Positions 1 through 8,211 are shown, counted from the stretch's first letter. The stretch is DNA of 18,943 nucleotides from JAUIEH01 sp964483375 (GCA_964483375.1 CAZABJ010000052.1:1-18943); one strand, 5' to 3'. Notes: generated by a model from the sequence alone, not told the origin. A program made the numbers and translations.

Positions 1-34
1 CCCGGTCTGGGCCGCCGTTTTCTTCGCGCCCCAT
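1..34 (-). CDS. 5' end of an unidentified gene leaving the window (partial)
   Basis: Reading the minus strand, an ATG at 34-32 opens a frame that runs off the left edge (MGREENGGPDR...). A purine-rich AGGAAG lies about 5 bases upstream, a good ribosome binding site. The ATG sits 20 bases after the stop codon of the acyltransferase gene, so the two are probably co-transcribed. Eleven residues are too few to name a product. The call rests only on start codon, ribosome binding site and spacing. Confidence 0.45.
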   Translation of the reverse strand, partial: MGREENGGPDR

Positions 35-45
35 AGTCGCTTCCT

Positions 46-60
46 GCCTGAAGGTCAGGC
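46..60 (-). repeat. short inverted repeat over the acyltransferase stop codon
   Basis: GCCTGA-AGG-TCAGGC is a perfect 6-bp stem with a 3-base loop, and it contains the TGA stop of the acyltransferase gene. There is no T-run after it on the minus strand, and the ribosome binding site of the next gene follows directly. A true terminator is therefore unlikely. It may only stabilise the intergenic mRNA, or be chance. Confidence 0.35.
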
Positions 61-972
61 GCCCGTGCGCGCTTGAGCGGAGGGCGGCGGCGCGGGGAGG
101 GCCGGCGGCTCGGTTTTGCGCCAGGCCAAGGCCTCGCAATAGGCGCGCATGACCGCGCTGGCTTCGGTGTCATCACCGGGTAGCTGGTGCGGGTCGACCG
201 CGGATCCGAAATGCAGGCCGTAACGGGCGTTCTTCTTGGCCAGCAGCTCATGGAACACGGTCATGTTCCGCAACTCGCTGTGAATTCGGTCGCAGGCGTA
301 GAACATCCAAGAAAGGCGGGAGCGCACCCCCAACGGCACCACGGCCGCGTCGTATTTTCGCGCCAAGCTTATCGCTGTCGGCTGCCAGTCCGGCTCCACC
401 AGACCCATACGCGAAAACCGGAAATCCGCCATGCGTCCGGCGGGAAAAATCACCATGCACCGTCCCGCGCGGAAGGCGGTGGCGGCCGCGCGCAGCGTCT
501 CACGCGCCTTTGCCCGGCTCCGCGCGTCCGGACGCCACTCGACAGGGATGATGTGATCCGCCAAGCCTTCGGACACGCGGATAGCGTCGCGGTTCGCCAT
601 GAAGCACAGGTCGGGACGCCGCTCGAAGAGCGCTTCCCAAACCGCCACCCCGTCGGTGATGCCGCCGGGATGGTTGGCCACGACAACAACCGGGCCGGTG
701 GTCGGAACGCTCTCCAACCCCGTCGTGGTGACGCGCATGCGGAGAAAATCCCGCGCCCAATTCATAACCTCGGCTCCGCCGAGCGGGGCCACGGTATCGG
801 CCATCCAGACCGCTTTGCGGTATCCCATAAGGGGGTAGGCGGTCACGCGCACGAGGGGCCACAGGAAGCTGCGCCGAAGCTTCACGGCGCGCTCTTCAAT
901 AAGTTGGTCGACGATGTGTAGGGTCTCGTCTGACGGCTGCGGCGCATCAGCGAGGGCGGTCTGGTCGGTCAT
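55..972 (-). CDS. PlsC-type lysophospholipid acyltransferase
   Basis: A 305-residue member of the glycerolipid (PlsC/LPLAT) acyltransferase superfamily, which moves an acyl chain onto a lysolipid at the inner face of the cytoplasmic membrane. Motif I is NHPGGITDG (residues 100-108). This is the H-x5-D variant of the usual NHx4D and is found in one branch of the superfamily. Motif III is FPAGR (176-180), in place of FPEGT/FPSGG, and motif IV is VVPLGV (211-216). The segment around 33-70 is mildly hydrophobic and may associate with the membrane. I start at ATG 972; a GTG three codons upstream (981) is also possible, and neither has a strong ribosome binding site. The exact acceptor (lysophosphatidic acid, lyso-ornithine lipid or another) cannot be read from the sequence. 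The family is secure; the substrate is not. Confidence 0.85.
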   Translation of the reverse strand: MTDQTALADAPQPSDETLHIVDQLIEERAVKLRRSFLWPLVRVTAYPLMGYRKAVWMADTVAPLGGAEVMNWARDFLRMRVTTTGLESVPTTGPVVVVANHPGGITDGVAVWEALFERRPDLCFMANRDAIRVSEGLADHIIPVEWRPDARSRAKARETLRAAATAFRAGRCMVIFPAGRMADFRFSRMGLVEPDWQPTAISLARKYDAAVVPLGVRSRLSWMFYACDRIHSELRNMTVFHELLAKKNARYGLHFGSAVDPHQLPGDDTEASAVMRAYCEALAWRKTEPPALPAPPPSAQARTGA

Positions 973-1056
973 ACGCGACACTTTGGCTCGCGAGGCGGAT
1001 CGCGCAAGCGGAAAGCTGTTCAGGAATTCACAGCAGACGAACCGGTGCGCATCGCG

Positions 1057-1575
1057 TTAGGTGGCGTTGTATTTCCGCAGCGAAAGGAAGTCGCCGTTCG
1101 CGCCGATTTCGAGTTCGATCAGCTCTTCGGCCGCGTCATAGCCCTCGATTTCGTAGACGACGACGTTGTTCGGGCGAAGGCTGCGTTCGACAAGCGTCGG
1201 GCGCCAGCTTTCCAGGAACAACGCCGCAACAGTGCGGCGCACCGGCGCGGGGGTTTCGCTCCAATCAATGTAGCGCTCGACCTCTTCGACGATCCAATCC
1301 GACCCGTTCTCTTGATAGAGATCCACCTCCACGTGCCGGCCGTCCCAGCCAACCCCGGCGATCTCAATAGAGTGGCGCCCGTCTTCGTCGAGCTCCATGC
1401 TCGCCTCGGTGAACTCAGCGTCCGGAGCGGCCCGTTCTGCGGCGGCGCGCGCTTCTGCGCCTAACGCATCGATGGGCAAGTTGACGACGGTTTGCGCCGA
1501 AGCAGGGGACGGCGCGCCCGCGCCGAACCCGGTCAGCGCCGCGAAGAGAAACGTCGAAAAACCGCGCGAAGCCAT
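1057..1575 (-). CDS. secreted protein with two PepSY-like repeats
   Basis: 172 residues with an N-terminal signal peptide (hydrophobic stretch 8-20, likely cut after ASA near residue 27), so probably periplasmic. The mature part seems to be two similar halves, about 40-105 and 113-168. Each has a helix containing a proline, then acidic beta strands ending in a G/N-turn (IEIAGVGWDGRHVEVDLY and VYEIEGYDAAEELIELEI). That layout resembles PepSY-like domains of small periplasmic proteins. No catalytic residues or cysteines are evident. The ATG at 1575 has GGGAAG upstream. It lies 84 bases before the acyltransferase start on the same strand, so the two may be co-transcribed. The fold assignment is by eye, and no function can be assigned. 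Confidence 0.7.
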   Translation of the reverse strand: MASRGFSTFLFAALTGFGAGAPSPASAQTVVNLPIDALGAEARAAAERAAPDAEFTEASMELDEDGRHSIEIAGVGWDGRHVEVDLYQENGSDWIVEEVERYIDWSETPAPVRRTVAALFLESWRPTLVERSLRPNNVVVYEIEGYDAAEELIELEIGANGDFLSLRKYNAT

Positions 1576-1719
1576 GGTCGATACTCTTCCCGTGTATACG
1601 GAGTAATTTCCGTTTCAGGCGCGCAGTGTCCAGCGCAGACGCCTGGGAATCGATCGTCTGTTGGCGAAAGTTTTGTGACGCTTCGGCGACGGCAGAGGCG
1701 CCAGCGTCGGCATAGCTCG

Positions 1720-1755
1720 GGCAAGAAAAAAGGGCGACGCGCGAGGCGTCGCCCT
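1720..1755 (-). terminator. intrinsic terminator of the autotransporter gene
   Basis: On the minus strand a perfect 10-bp GC-rich stem (AGGGCGACGC, 1755-1746, pairing with 1740-1731) has a 5-base loop and is followed by TTTTTTCTTG. It begins about 28 bases after the autotransporter stop codon. Stem, loop size and U-tract all fit a rho-independent terminator. It also insulates the PepSY-like gene, which is transcribed in the same direction. Confidence 0.92.
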
Positions 1756-1783
1756 AGTCTGTTTAGGAGCCTAATGCGGCGAC

Positions 1784-4700
1784 TTAGAACTGGATGCGGA
1801 GATCCGCGCCCAAGCGGCCGTAGTCGAGGTCGTCACGCTCGAAGGTTCCGGTGTAGCTGATCCGGCCCGTAGCCATCGAATCGATGGCGAAGGTCAGGCC
1901 GAAATCATACTCGCCCCAGAACTCGTCCCGCTCGGGGCCGACCGCGATGAAGGTCGCCGTCGGGGCCAGCACATACGAACCGGTCACAACGTCGCGATCA
2001 TTTTCGAAGTCGTAGACGGCGCGCAGACCGAAGGACGGGAAGATGTTCGCGCCCTGGAAACCGCGGGTCCACGCGATGCGTCCGCCAGCCGAAGCTTGGA
2101 ACGTCGTCACGCTGCGTCCGTCGATATTGAGAGCGGTGACGGCGCCGGTTTCGGTGTAGCCGTCGATCTCATAGTCCGCGTAGTCCAAGGCCGCCGCGGG
2201 GATGAAGGCGATCCCGTTGGCATGATCGAACTGACGGCTCAGCGCGATGCCGGCGATGAACTGATCGGCGTCGGTCTCGCCTTCGGTGCGGAAGCTTGCT
2301 GTGCCGAACGGCGCGATCCGGGCGTTGTCGATGCTCAGAGCGCCGAAGCCCAGATAGCCGTCCAAGGTCGCCAAGGCGGCCTCAAACGAGCCGTAAGCGC
2401 TGAGCGATATCCCGTCGAGGCTCGACCCGCCGAGATTGGCGTCAAAGTCGTTGTCGCCGGTGTTGACGCTCGCCATGACGCCCAAAAGCGTCGAGGGGCC
2501 GACGGTGCGGTCCAGACCGATCGTGAAGGTCGCGGCCTCGATGTCATTCTCTACGCCGAAGCCCGTGTCGCCTTCGCCGCGCGCAAAGGCCAGCTCGCCG
2601 AACAGGCCCCAACCCTCAGCCATCGGCAAGGACCGCGGACCGCCGATCGGCGTGCCCGCCGCCGGCGTCGTCACCGCATGGAAGGCTTCCATCGGGTCGG
2701 CTGACGCCACTTCGACGCCTTCAGATCCGCCATGGAACTGCGCGCCGCGGTTTGCGCCGCCGCGGGTTGCGACGAAGCGGTTTTCAAAGCGGCTCGACGC
2801 GGACTGGCTGAGGAACTGCATGTTCATGCCGGCCGAAAGGGCGTCACGAGGCGCGATCAAGTCGAACGCGCCGGCCAATGCGTCCCCGGAGAGAATGTCG
2901 ATCTGCCGGAACAGATCGGCCATCGCCGCAGCACTCGTGCCGCGCGCGGCGTCGAGCGCGAGAGCCTGGCTCAGCTGGTTCTCCGTGGCGTTCGCAGGCA
3001 GCTCGGTCAAGAAGGACGCGGCGTCGATGTTGAACACCACATTGTTCGCATTGACCGTAGAGGTGGCGAACAACACGCCGGGCAGATCGGCGATCGTGTC
3101 GAAATTGCCCAGAGAGCTGCCGGTGAACGTGATGAATTGACCGTTCTGTCCGGCGAACGGAACCGCGCCGTCCACATAGTTGAGCGCCAACTGACCGGCG
3201 AGCGAAATGTCGCCGTCCACGTTCAACAGATCAGCGCCGCCAGGACCGACATCGACCACCAACGTGCCGCCGGAGGTCTGGATGTAGTCGCCGGTGACGT
3301 CCAGGGCGCCGACTTCGTTCACCCCGCCCGGCGCGAAAACGCCCATCAGGTTGAACAGGTCGTTCTGGGTGGTGAGAGAGCCCGAGCCGGTCAGCACGCC
3401 GCCGCCGAGAATGTACTCCCGGGTGTTCATCGTGCCGTCAACGGTGACCAAGCCGCCATACTGCTCGGTTCCGATAAGCGTGTTGAACGTCCAAGGCGCG
3501 CCGATCGAGAGAGCCGCGTCGCCAGACACGGTCAAACGGTCGATTTCAACGTCCATGTCGACGGTGGTGAGACCGGCGTTGGACAAGGTGATGTCGTAGA
3601 ACCGGGCGACTTCGCCGGCTGCGCCGCCTGCGAACGACCCGAACGTGCCGAAGTCATTGTTGGGCACGAAGCCGGTGGAGCCAAAGCCCGTCGGGCCCGT
3701 CGTAGAAGCCGAGTTGGCCTCAGTCGCCGGGGTGTCGGTTTCGGGTTCTTCCGAAATCGTCGTTTCGATCTCGCCTTGGGTGCCGACGGTTGCGCCTGGT
3801 GCGCCGCCGCCCGGCGTCGCTTGAAGGGTGTCGGTCTGAAGACCATTCGTCGTCGCCAATGACGCGCTGGTGCCGGCCGCGCCGCCGGCGGGATCGCTGG
3901 GATCTTCCGGGGTCAGCGCGCCCTCGACGTCCGCAACGTCGCTGTCGAAGATGATCCCGAATTTCGGATCGTCAGCGAACAAACCGCCTTCAGGCGCGAC
4001 AGGCACGCCGTTGATCACATTCCCGTCGGCGTCGATGATGTAGTAGTTGGGATCGAGCGTTTGGGTCCAACGGGTCGGATCGCTCCACACCCCGTCGCCG
4101 GCGGCGGCGGAGGCGTAGACATACGGGTTCTGAGCCGTAATCCACTCATGATAGAGGAAGAGCGGGTTGTAATAGCTGACGTCGCCATAGCCGCCGAGCG
4201 GGCTTGTGAACGTGAAGCCGCCTGACAAGACGCCCGCGACAAGCGGGTCGGCGAAGCCGCCCGGACGGACGAACAAGCCGCCGCCGGAATCGCCGGGCGC
4301 GGTGCCGGATTCAAGAGCAAGCGCGTCACCGGGGAAGTAGTCGATTTCGTCGCTTGGGAGCAGGAAGGTGCCGCCCAGGCTTACAAAGAACGCAGGCGCG
4401 TTACACACGATGTCCGGCGTGCCGAAGGTGAAATCCCGGACGCAGGCGTCAGGATCGCGGTCGGGCCGGTCGAAATCGGTGAAGTAGAGTGGTTGAGACC
4501 CTTCGACGCCGAACAGAGGCGTGCCGGGTTGCTGGAAAACGCCCGCCAGGAAATCGTTCTGCGAAATCAGCGCGTCCAGCATGTTCTCGCCGGCGCGGCG
4601 TGAGTTCGATAGGGGATCAAAAAGACCGGCGCCCGGGATGGGACCCGTGGATCCTGTGCCCGTTTGGCCGTAGCCGACTTGGTCAGCGCGGATCGGACCG

Positions 4701-5233
4701 TCGACCGGCGAGAACAGCATGCCGTAGGTGGGAATGCCGATCGCAGCGGTGTCCAGCGTGCCGAGCGCCACGTCGCCGCCGGGGAAGCCGACGGTGGTGC
4801 CGAACGGCGTCTGCACTTGGATGGCGTTATAGAAATCCGTGCCCAAGTCGGTGGTGAAGCCGCCGAAGAACCAGTTCTGCCAACCAGGGGTGTTGTCGAC
4901 GGCGAAGCCGAAGCCAAGCCCGTTGGGGCCGCCGACGCCATAAGCCGAATCAGGGAAATCGTTGATGCAGTGCGCGGCGAACACGACGGCGCGCGGGTTG
5001 ATCAGCTGGACGGTGCAGCGACCAATCGAGAAAAAGCCGCCGCCCACGTCGATGGCGGAGAACATTTGGCCGACGCCCGCCCAGGTGTTGGCGGTGTCGA
5101 TTGCGTTGTCAGGTCCGACGTCGTCACGCGGAATCAACGCGTTAGCCGGAGCCGCCAACGCCGCGCTCAGCGCGATGGCGCTGATGGACGCGTAAAGGCC
5201 CCTGCCGCGAATGCGGTCAAAAACTCGGTTCAT
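1784..5233 (-). CDS. autotransporter with trypsin-like serine protease passenger
   Basis: 1149 residues, type V secretion. In order: signal peptide (1-32, ALAAPANA); trypsin-like domain (about 40-400) with His88 in FAAHC, Asp154 in GGDVALG and Ser316 in GDSGGG, a complete triad; a low-complexity Thr/Glu/Pro/Gly linker (about 440-545); a passenger-associated beta-helix repeat region (about 560-720, with SGSLTTQ and LLNVDGDISL type turns); and a C-terminal autotransporter barrel (about 872-1149) ending in Phe. The protein is therefore expected to pass its protease domain through its own outer-membrane barrel. I start at ATG 5233, with GGGGAG 7 bases upstream. A TTG 15 bases earlier is in frame, but it lies inside that ribosome binding site. 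The gene is divergent from a protease-inhibitor lipoprotein gene. Substrate and self-cleavage are unknown. Confidence 0.93.
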   Translation of the reverse strand: MNRVFDRIRGRGLYASISAIALSAALAAPANALIPRDDVGPDNAIDTANTWAGVGQMFSAIDVGGGFFSIGRCTVQLINPRAVVFAAHCINDFPDSAYGVGGPNGLGFGFAVDNTPGWQNWFFGGFTTDLGTDFYNAIQVQTPFGTTVGFPGGDVALGTLDTAAIGIPTYGMLFSPVDGPIRADQVGYGQTGTGSTGPIPGAGLFDPLSNSRRAGENMLDALISQNDFLAGVFQQPGTPLFGVEGSQPLYFTDFDRPDRDPDACVRDFTFGTPDIVCNAPAFFVSLGGTFLLPSDEIDYFPGDALALESGTAPGDSGGGLFVRPGGFADPLVAGVLSGGFTFTSPLGGYGDVSYYNPLFLYHEWITAQNPYVYASAAAGDGVWSDPTRWTQTLDPNYYIIDADGNVINGVPVAPEGGLFADDPKFGIIFDSDVADVEGALTPEDPSDPAGGAAGTSASLATTNGLQTDTLQATPGGGAPGATVGTQGEIETTISEEPETDTPATEANSASTTGPTGFGSTGFVPNNDFGTFGSFAGGAAGEVARFYDITLSNAGLTTVDMDVEIDRLTVSGDAALSIGAPWTFNTLIGTEQYGGLVTVDGTMNTREYILGGGVLTGSGSLTTQNDLFNLMGVFAPGGVNEVGALDVTGDYIQTSGGTLVVDVGPGGADLLNVDGDISLAGQLALNYVDGAVPFAGQNGQFITFTGSSLGNFDTIADLPGVLFATSTVNANNVVFNIDAASFLTELPANATENQLSQALALDAARGTSAAAMADLFRQIDILSGDALAGAFDLIAPRDALSAGMNMQFLSQSASSRFENRFVATRGGANRGAQFHGGSEGVEVASADPMEAFHAVTTPAAGTPIGGPRSLPMAEGWGLFGELAFARGEGDTGFGVENDIEAATFTIGLDRTVGPSTLLGVMASVNTGDNDFDANLGGSSLDGISLSAYGSFEAALATLDGYLGFGALSIDNARIAPFGTASFRTEGETDADQFIAGIALSRQFDHANGIAFIPAAALDYADYEIDGYTETGAVTALNIDGRSVTTFQASAGGRIAWTRGFQGANIFPSFGLRAVYDFENDRDVVTGSYVLAPTATFIAVGPERDEFWGEYDFGLTFAIDSMATGRISYTGTFERDDLDYGRLGADLRIQF

Positions 5234-5429
5234 GTGAAGGCTCCCCAAATAACCCGCCGCGCTTTTGCACGCAGCCCACGGTCTTCCGCTCCACTGAAGT
5301 TTCGGTTCTTCCGCCTCTAGAGAAAAGGGGCCGGGGACCTGGAAAGGTGAAGTGCGTCGAGTTCATGAAAGTTTGTTGCGCAAGCGCCACAGGTACGAAA
5401 AGATCCCGAAGCGATGGACGGAGCGCGCC

Positions 5430-5924
5430 ATGGATCGCGTTTATACGGGTTTGTTTATCATCGTCGGGCTGTCGGCATGCGGAGCGGCGGAACAGGCTCA
5501 CTTCGCGCCCGCAAACCGAGACGGCGAGCCGCCGAGCGAAGACAGTCGCGTCGTGGAGCGGGTGATCGACAACCGTCTGGCGCTTCCTCAGGAACCGCCT
5601 GTCCAGCGGCCTGCGCCCCAATCCGTCGCCGAAGCGCCCGGCGTCTGGTTTGCTGTCGCCCCTGACGGCGCGCGATGCGGGCTCGTGTTGTTGGAGATGG
5701 GACCGGACGGAACCGGGCGGGTTTCGCCCGCTTCGCAATGCCCCGAAGCGTTAAGGCGGATGCGCCGCTGGAGGGCGCCGACCGCTGACGTCGCGGCGAT
5801 CGAGCTGCTCGGCGCGGACGGAGACGCCGGATGGCTCTTCGAGCGGGGAGCTCAGGGGACCTACCGGAGCGGATCGGGCTGGCTGCTTCTTACCGCGCCG
5901 AGCGGAGCCCCAGCCGCGCCCTAA
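5430..5924 (+). CDS. outer-membrane lipoprotein with AprI/Inh-type protease inhibitor domain
   Basis: 164 residues. A short lipoprotein signal ends in the lipobox LSAC, with acylated Cys17. A proline/charge-rich linker follows (18-68), then a domain of about 85 residues (70-155) with the layout of the AprI/Inh inhibitor family: Trp73, a Cys83/Cys104 pair likely disulfide-bonded, Trp114 after the second Cys, and a beta strand ending WLLLTA. Members are periplasmic inhibitors of secreted metalloproteases; Brucella Omp19 is a lipoprotein of this family with broader inhibitory activity. ATG 5430 has CGGAG 6 bases upstream. The frame extends 26 codons further up, but that would bury the signal peptide. 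It is divergent from the autotransporter protease, and its 3' end overlaps gluQ by 35 bp. The domain assignment is by pattern. Confidence 0.75.
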   Translation: MDRVYTGLFIIVGLSACGAAEQAHFAPANRDGEPPSEDSRVVERVIDNRLALPQEPPVQRPAPQSVAEAPGVWFAVAPDGARCGLVLLEMGPDGTGRVSPASQCPEALRRMRRWRAPTADVAAIELLGADGDAGWLFERGAQGTYRSGSGWLLLTAPSGAPAAP

Positions 5925-6762
5925 GGCTGGCTGGCGTCTCACCGGCTTGGCGCAGGGCCCGCAGGGTCATGGCTTGGTCGCGTTTGGCGAGGCGTTTTCC
6001 CGTTTCATCGAGGATGAGCCGGTGGTGGCGATAAACCGGCGTCGGCCATCCGAACAACGCCTGCAAAAGGACATGCAAAGGGGCGGCGTCGGCGAGGTCC
6101 TCCCCGCGAATGACATGGCTGATCCCTTGCTGGGCGTCATCATGAGTTGCGGCGAGATGGTAGCTGGCGCCCGCGTCCTTGCGGGCGAGGACCACGTCGC
6201 CAAAGCGGTGCGGATAGGCGGCGACCTCGCATGGCTCGCCGTCATTGTCCTCGATGAGGAAGCTCAGGCGTCCGAACCGCTCCCCCAGCCGAGCCGCCGC
6301 GGCGCTCATGGACAACCGCCACGCGTAGCGCGCGCCCTGCTCTAGAAGCGCGCGCTCCTGCCCCGCAGGCAGAGGCGCGCCGACATAGGCCGGCCCGTCA
6401 GGACCCGCCATGCGTCCATGCGGGGCGCGTGCGATCTCGGCGATGATTTCCTTGCGGGTCCTGAAGCAGCGATAGACCAAGCCGTCTTCGATCAATCGGC
6501 TGAGGGCGGCGGCGTATTCGTCGAAATGCTCCGACTGGCGGCGGGGCGGCCGCTCCCACTCAAGCCCGAGCCAGGCCAGGTCCTCATAGATGGCGTCCTC
6601 AAAGGCGGGGCGGCTTCGGCCCTCATCAATATCTTCTATACGCAGCAGAAAGCGTCCGCCCGCCGCCTGGGCCGCATCAAAGGCGGTGAGCGCGGCGAAG
6701 GCGTGCCCCAAATGCAAGTAACCCGTCGGGGAGGGAGCGAAGCGGGTGACGAATACGGTCAT
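5890..6762 (-). CDS. gluQ: glutamyl-Q tRNA(Asp) synthetase (GluQRS)
   Basis: 290 residues, a truncated paralogue of glutamyl-tRNA synthetase. It activates glutamate and attaches it to the queuosine base at position 34 of tRNA-Asp. It keeps the class I catalytic core: FAPSPTGYLHLGH (8-20, HIGH-type motif), RIEDID (41-46), IRGEDL, and a KRLAKRD motif in place of KMSKS near the C terminus. It lacks the anticodon-binding half, and its length is typical. The usual zinc-site CxC is reduced to one cysteine (CFRTRKE near residue 100), so zinc binding may be lost. The ATG at 6762 has only a weak ribosome binding site. It is divergent from the glycosylase gene, and its last 35 bases overlap the end of the lipoprotein gene on the other strand. 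Confidence 0.93.
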   Translation of the reverse strand: MTVFVTRFAPSPTGYLHLGHAFAALTAFDAAQAAGGRFLLRIEDIDEGRSRPAFEDAIYEDLAWLGLEWERPPRRQSEHFDEYAAALSRLIEDGLVYRCFRTRKEIIAEIARAPHGRMAGPDGPAYVGAPLPAGQERALLEQGARYAWRLSMSAAAARLGERFGRLSFLIEDNDGEPCEVAAYPHRFGDVVLARKDAGASYHLAATHDDAQQGISHVIRGEDLADAAPLHVLLQALFGWPTPVYRHHRLILDETGKRLAKRDQAMTLRALRQAGETPASLRARLGLRSAR

Positions 6763-6841
6763 ATCGAGCGCGGTAGCCCAACCGCGCCCTCTCCCTCAAG
6801 GCGCTTGCCGAGGCGGTCCGGCGGAGGCCAGTCTCGCTTGC

Positions 6842-7486
6842 ATGAGCCGGGACGCTTTTTTCGACCAAGACGCCCTGAACGGGTTCGCCGATGCGTTGGC
6901 CTCGGCCTGCCCTGTCATGGCCGCTGCGCGCCAAGCGCCCTTGTCGCCCTGGCGTCGCCGGCGGGCTGATTTTGAAGGCCTCGCCCAGGCCATCGCCTAC
7001 CAACAACTCGCCGGCGCGGCGGCGGATGCGATTTGGGGACGGGTTCGGGTCGCCCTCGATCCCATGACGCCGGAGGCTTTCCTTGCCGCAGGGGAGGAGA
7101 CGCTGCGCGGCTGCGGGCTTTCGCGGCCAAAAATCCGACACATCACCGCTGTGGCGGAGGCGACGCGATCGGGGGCGCTCGACTTTGCGGCGCTTGAGCA
7201 GGCTTCGGAAGAGACCGCTCGCGAGACATTGACCGCAGTCCGCGGAGTGGGCCCTTGGACGGCGGACATATTTCTGATGAGCGCCCATGGTCGGCTCGAC
7301 GTGTTTCCCAGCGGGGATCTCGGGCTACAGGCGGGGTATCAACGCGCCGCCGGGCTCAAGGAGCGTCCCAAGCCCAAAGAACTCGCTGCACAGGCTGAAA
7401 CCTGGGCCCCCACGCGCAGCGTCGCCGCATTGATGCTGTGGTCCTATCTCGACGAAAGCAAAGCACAGGAGCGCGCCGCCCCATGA
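6842..7486 (+). CDS. AlkA-like DNA-3-methyladenine glycosylase (HhH-GPD family)
   Basis: 214 residues. It removes alkylated purines from DNA, the first step of base excision repair in the cytoplasm. The HhH-GPD layout is clear: AIAYQQLAGAAADAIWGR (50-67) is the usual AlkA helix, LTAVRGVGPWTADIFLM (130-146) is the helix-hairpin-helix, and Asp159 in FPSGDLGLQ is the catalytic aspartate. There is no Fe-S cysteine cluster, so it is AlkA-like, not MutY/Nth-like. It lacks the N-terminal domain of E. coli AlkA, as many short bacterial members do. I start at ATG 6842; the frame is open 32 codons upstream, but that stretch overlaps the start of gluQ and looks unlike the family. The stop codon overlaps the esterase start (ATGA, 7483-7486), which indicates translational coupling. 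Confidence 0.9.
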   Translation: MSRDAFFDQDALNGFADALASACPVMAAARQAPLSPWRRRRADFEGLAQAIAYQQLAGAAADAIWGRVRVALDPMTPEAFLAAGEETLRGCGLSRPKIRHITAVAEATRSGALDFAALEQASEETARETLTAVRGVGPWTADIFLMSAHGRLDVFPSGDLGLQAGYQRAAGLKERPKPKELAAQAETWAPTRSVAALMLWSYLDESKAQERAAP

Positions 7487-8172
7487 CACCCATGCTCGAT
7501 GGTCCTCGTTTCGCCCCCCGCGCCGCCGGCGCGCCGACATCCTTGGTGGTGCTGCTCCATGGCTACGGCTCCAACGGGAACGACCTCATTCAACTGGCGC
7601 CGCATCTCAGCAAGGCGCTGCCTCACACCCAATTCGTCTCGCCCGATGCGCCGCAACCGCTCTCCATGCCCGGCGCGCCGCCTGACGGGCGCATGTGGTT
7701 TCCCATCACCGCGCTCGATCCCGACGTCATGGCGCCGGGCGTCGCTGGCGCGGCGGCGACGCTTGAACGGTTCTTGGACGCGGAGTTGACCCGCTACGCG
7801 CTGACGCCGGATCGGCTCGCGCTTGTGGGGTTCAGCCAGGGCGCGATGATGGCGATGCATGTGGGGCCGCGCCGCACGCCGGCGCCCGCGGCCATTGTGG
7901 GGTTGTCAGGCGCGTTGTGCGGGGCTGAGGCGTTGAAGCGCGAGGTCGTCGCCCGACCGCCCGTTCTGCTCGCCCATGGGGACCAGGACGATGTCGTGCC
8001 GCCAGGGAGGATGTTCGAGGCCGCGACAGGTTTGGCCGAAGCGGGGCTGACGGTGCGCTGGACCCTGGAGCGTGGGTTGCCGCATGCGGTCGGACCGCAA
8101 GGCTTGGGCCTCGCTGCGGAGTTTTTGGCTCGCGCCTTGACGGGCGCCGGGGCCACGCTCGCGCCCGCATAG
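7483..8172 (+). CDS. carboxylesterase/phospholipase family alpha/beta hydrolase
   Basis: 229 residues, a cytoplasmic serine hydrolase of the carboxylesterase 2 (Abhydrolase_2) family. VVLLHGYGSNGNDL (22-35) forms the oxyanion-hole region. Ser118 in GFSQG is the nucleophile, Asp169 in HGDQDDVVP is the acid, and His201 in LPHAV completes the triad. There is no signal peptide. Family members cleave short-chain esters or lysophospholipids; the natural substrate here is unknown. I start at ATG 7483, within the ATGA overlap with the glycosylase stop codon. A GTG 15 codons upstream would overlap the glycosylase needlessly. A GC-rich inverted repeat follows 16 bases after the stop codon. Confidence 0.9.
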   Translation: MTPMLDGPRFAPRAAGAPTSLVVLLHGYGSNGNDLIQLAPHLSKALPHTQFVSPDAPQPLSMPGAPPDGRMWFPITALDPDVMAPGVAGAAATLERFLDAELTRYALTPDRLALVGFSQGAMMAMHVGPRRTPAPAAIVGLSGALCGAEALKREVVARPPVLLAHGDQDDVVPPGRMFEAATGLAEAGLTVRWTLERGLPHAVGPQGLGLAAEFLARALTGAGATLAPA

Positions 8173-8188
8173 GGCGCGCAGACTCGAC

Positions 8189-8211
8189 ATCGGCGCGATA
8201 TTGGCGCCGAT
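8189..8211 (+). terminator. possible hairpin terminator after the esterase gene
   Basis: ATCGGCGC and GCGCCGAT form a perfect 8-bp stem around a 7-base loop (GATATTG), 16 bases past the esterase stop codon. The downstream bases (TGTCATCAAC) are not a T-run. If it ends transcription it would be a weak or factor-assisted terminator. A regulatory palindrome for the HNH gene is the alternative. Confidence 0.4.

Noticed and set aside
2732..3862. 376-codon plus-strand open frame opposite the autotransporter
   Set aside because: It is an antisense shadow produced by GC-rich codons. The product is rich in Arg/Gly/Val with no domain, while the minus strand encodes clear protease, beta-helix and barrel features across the same bases.
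5217..5738. 173-codon minus-strand frame across the divergent control region
   Set aside because: It overlaps the autotransporter start and is antisense to the lipoprotein; there is no domain and no credible ribosome binding site.
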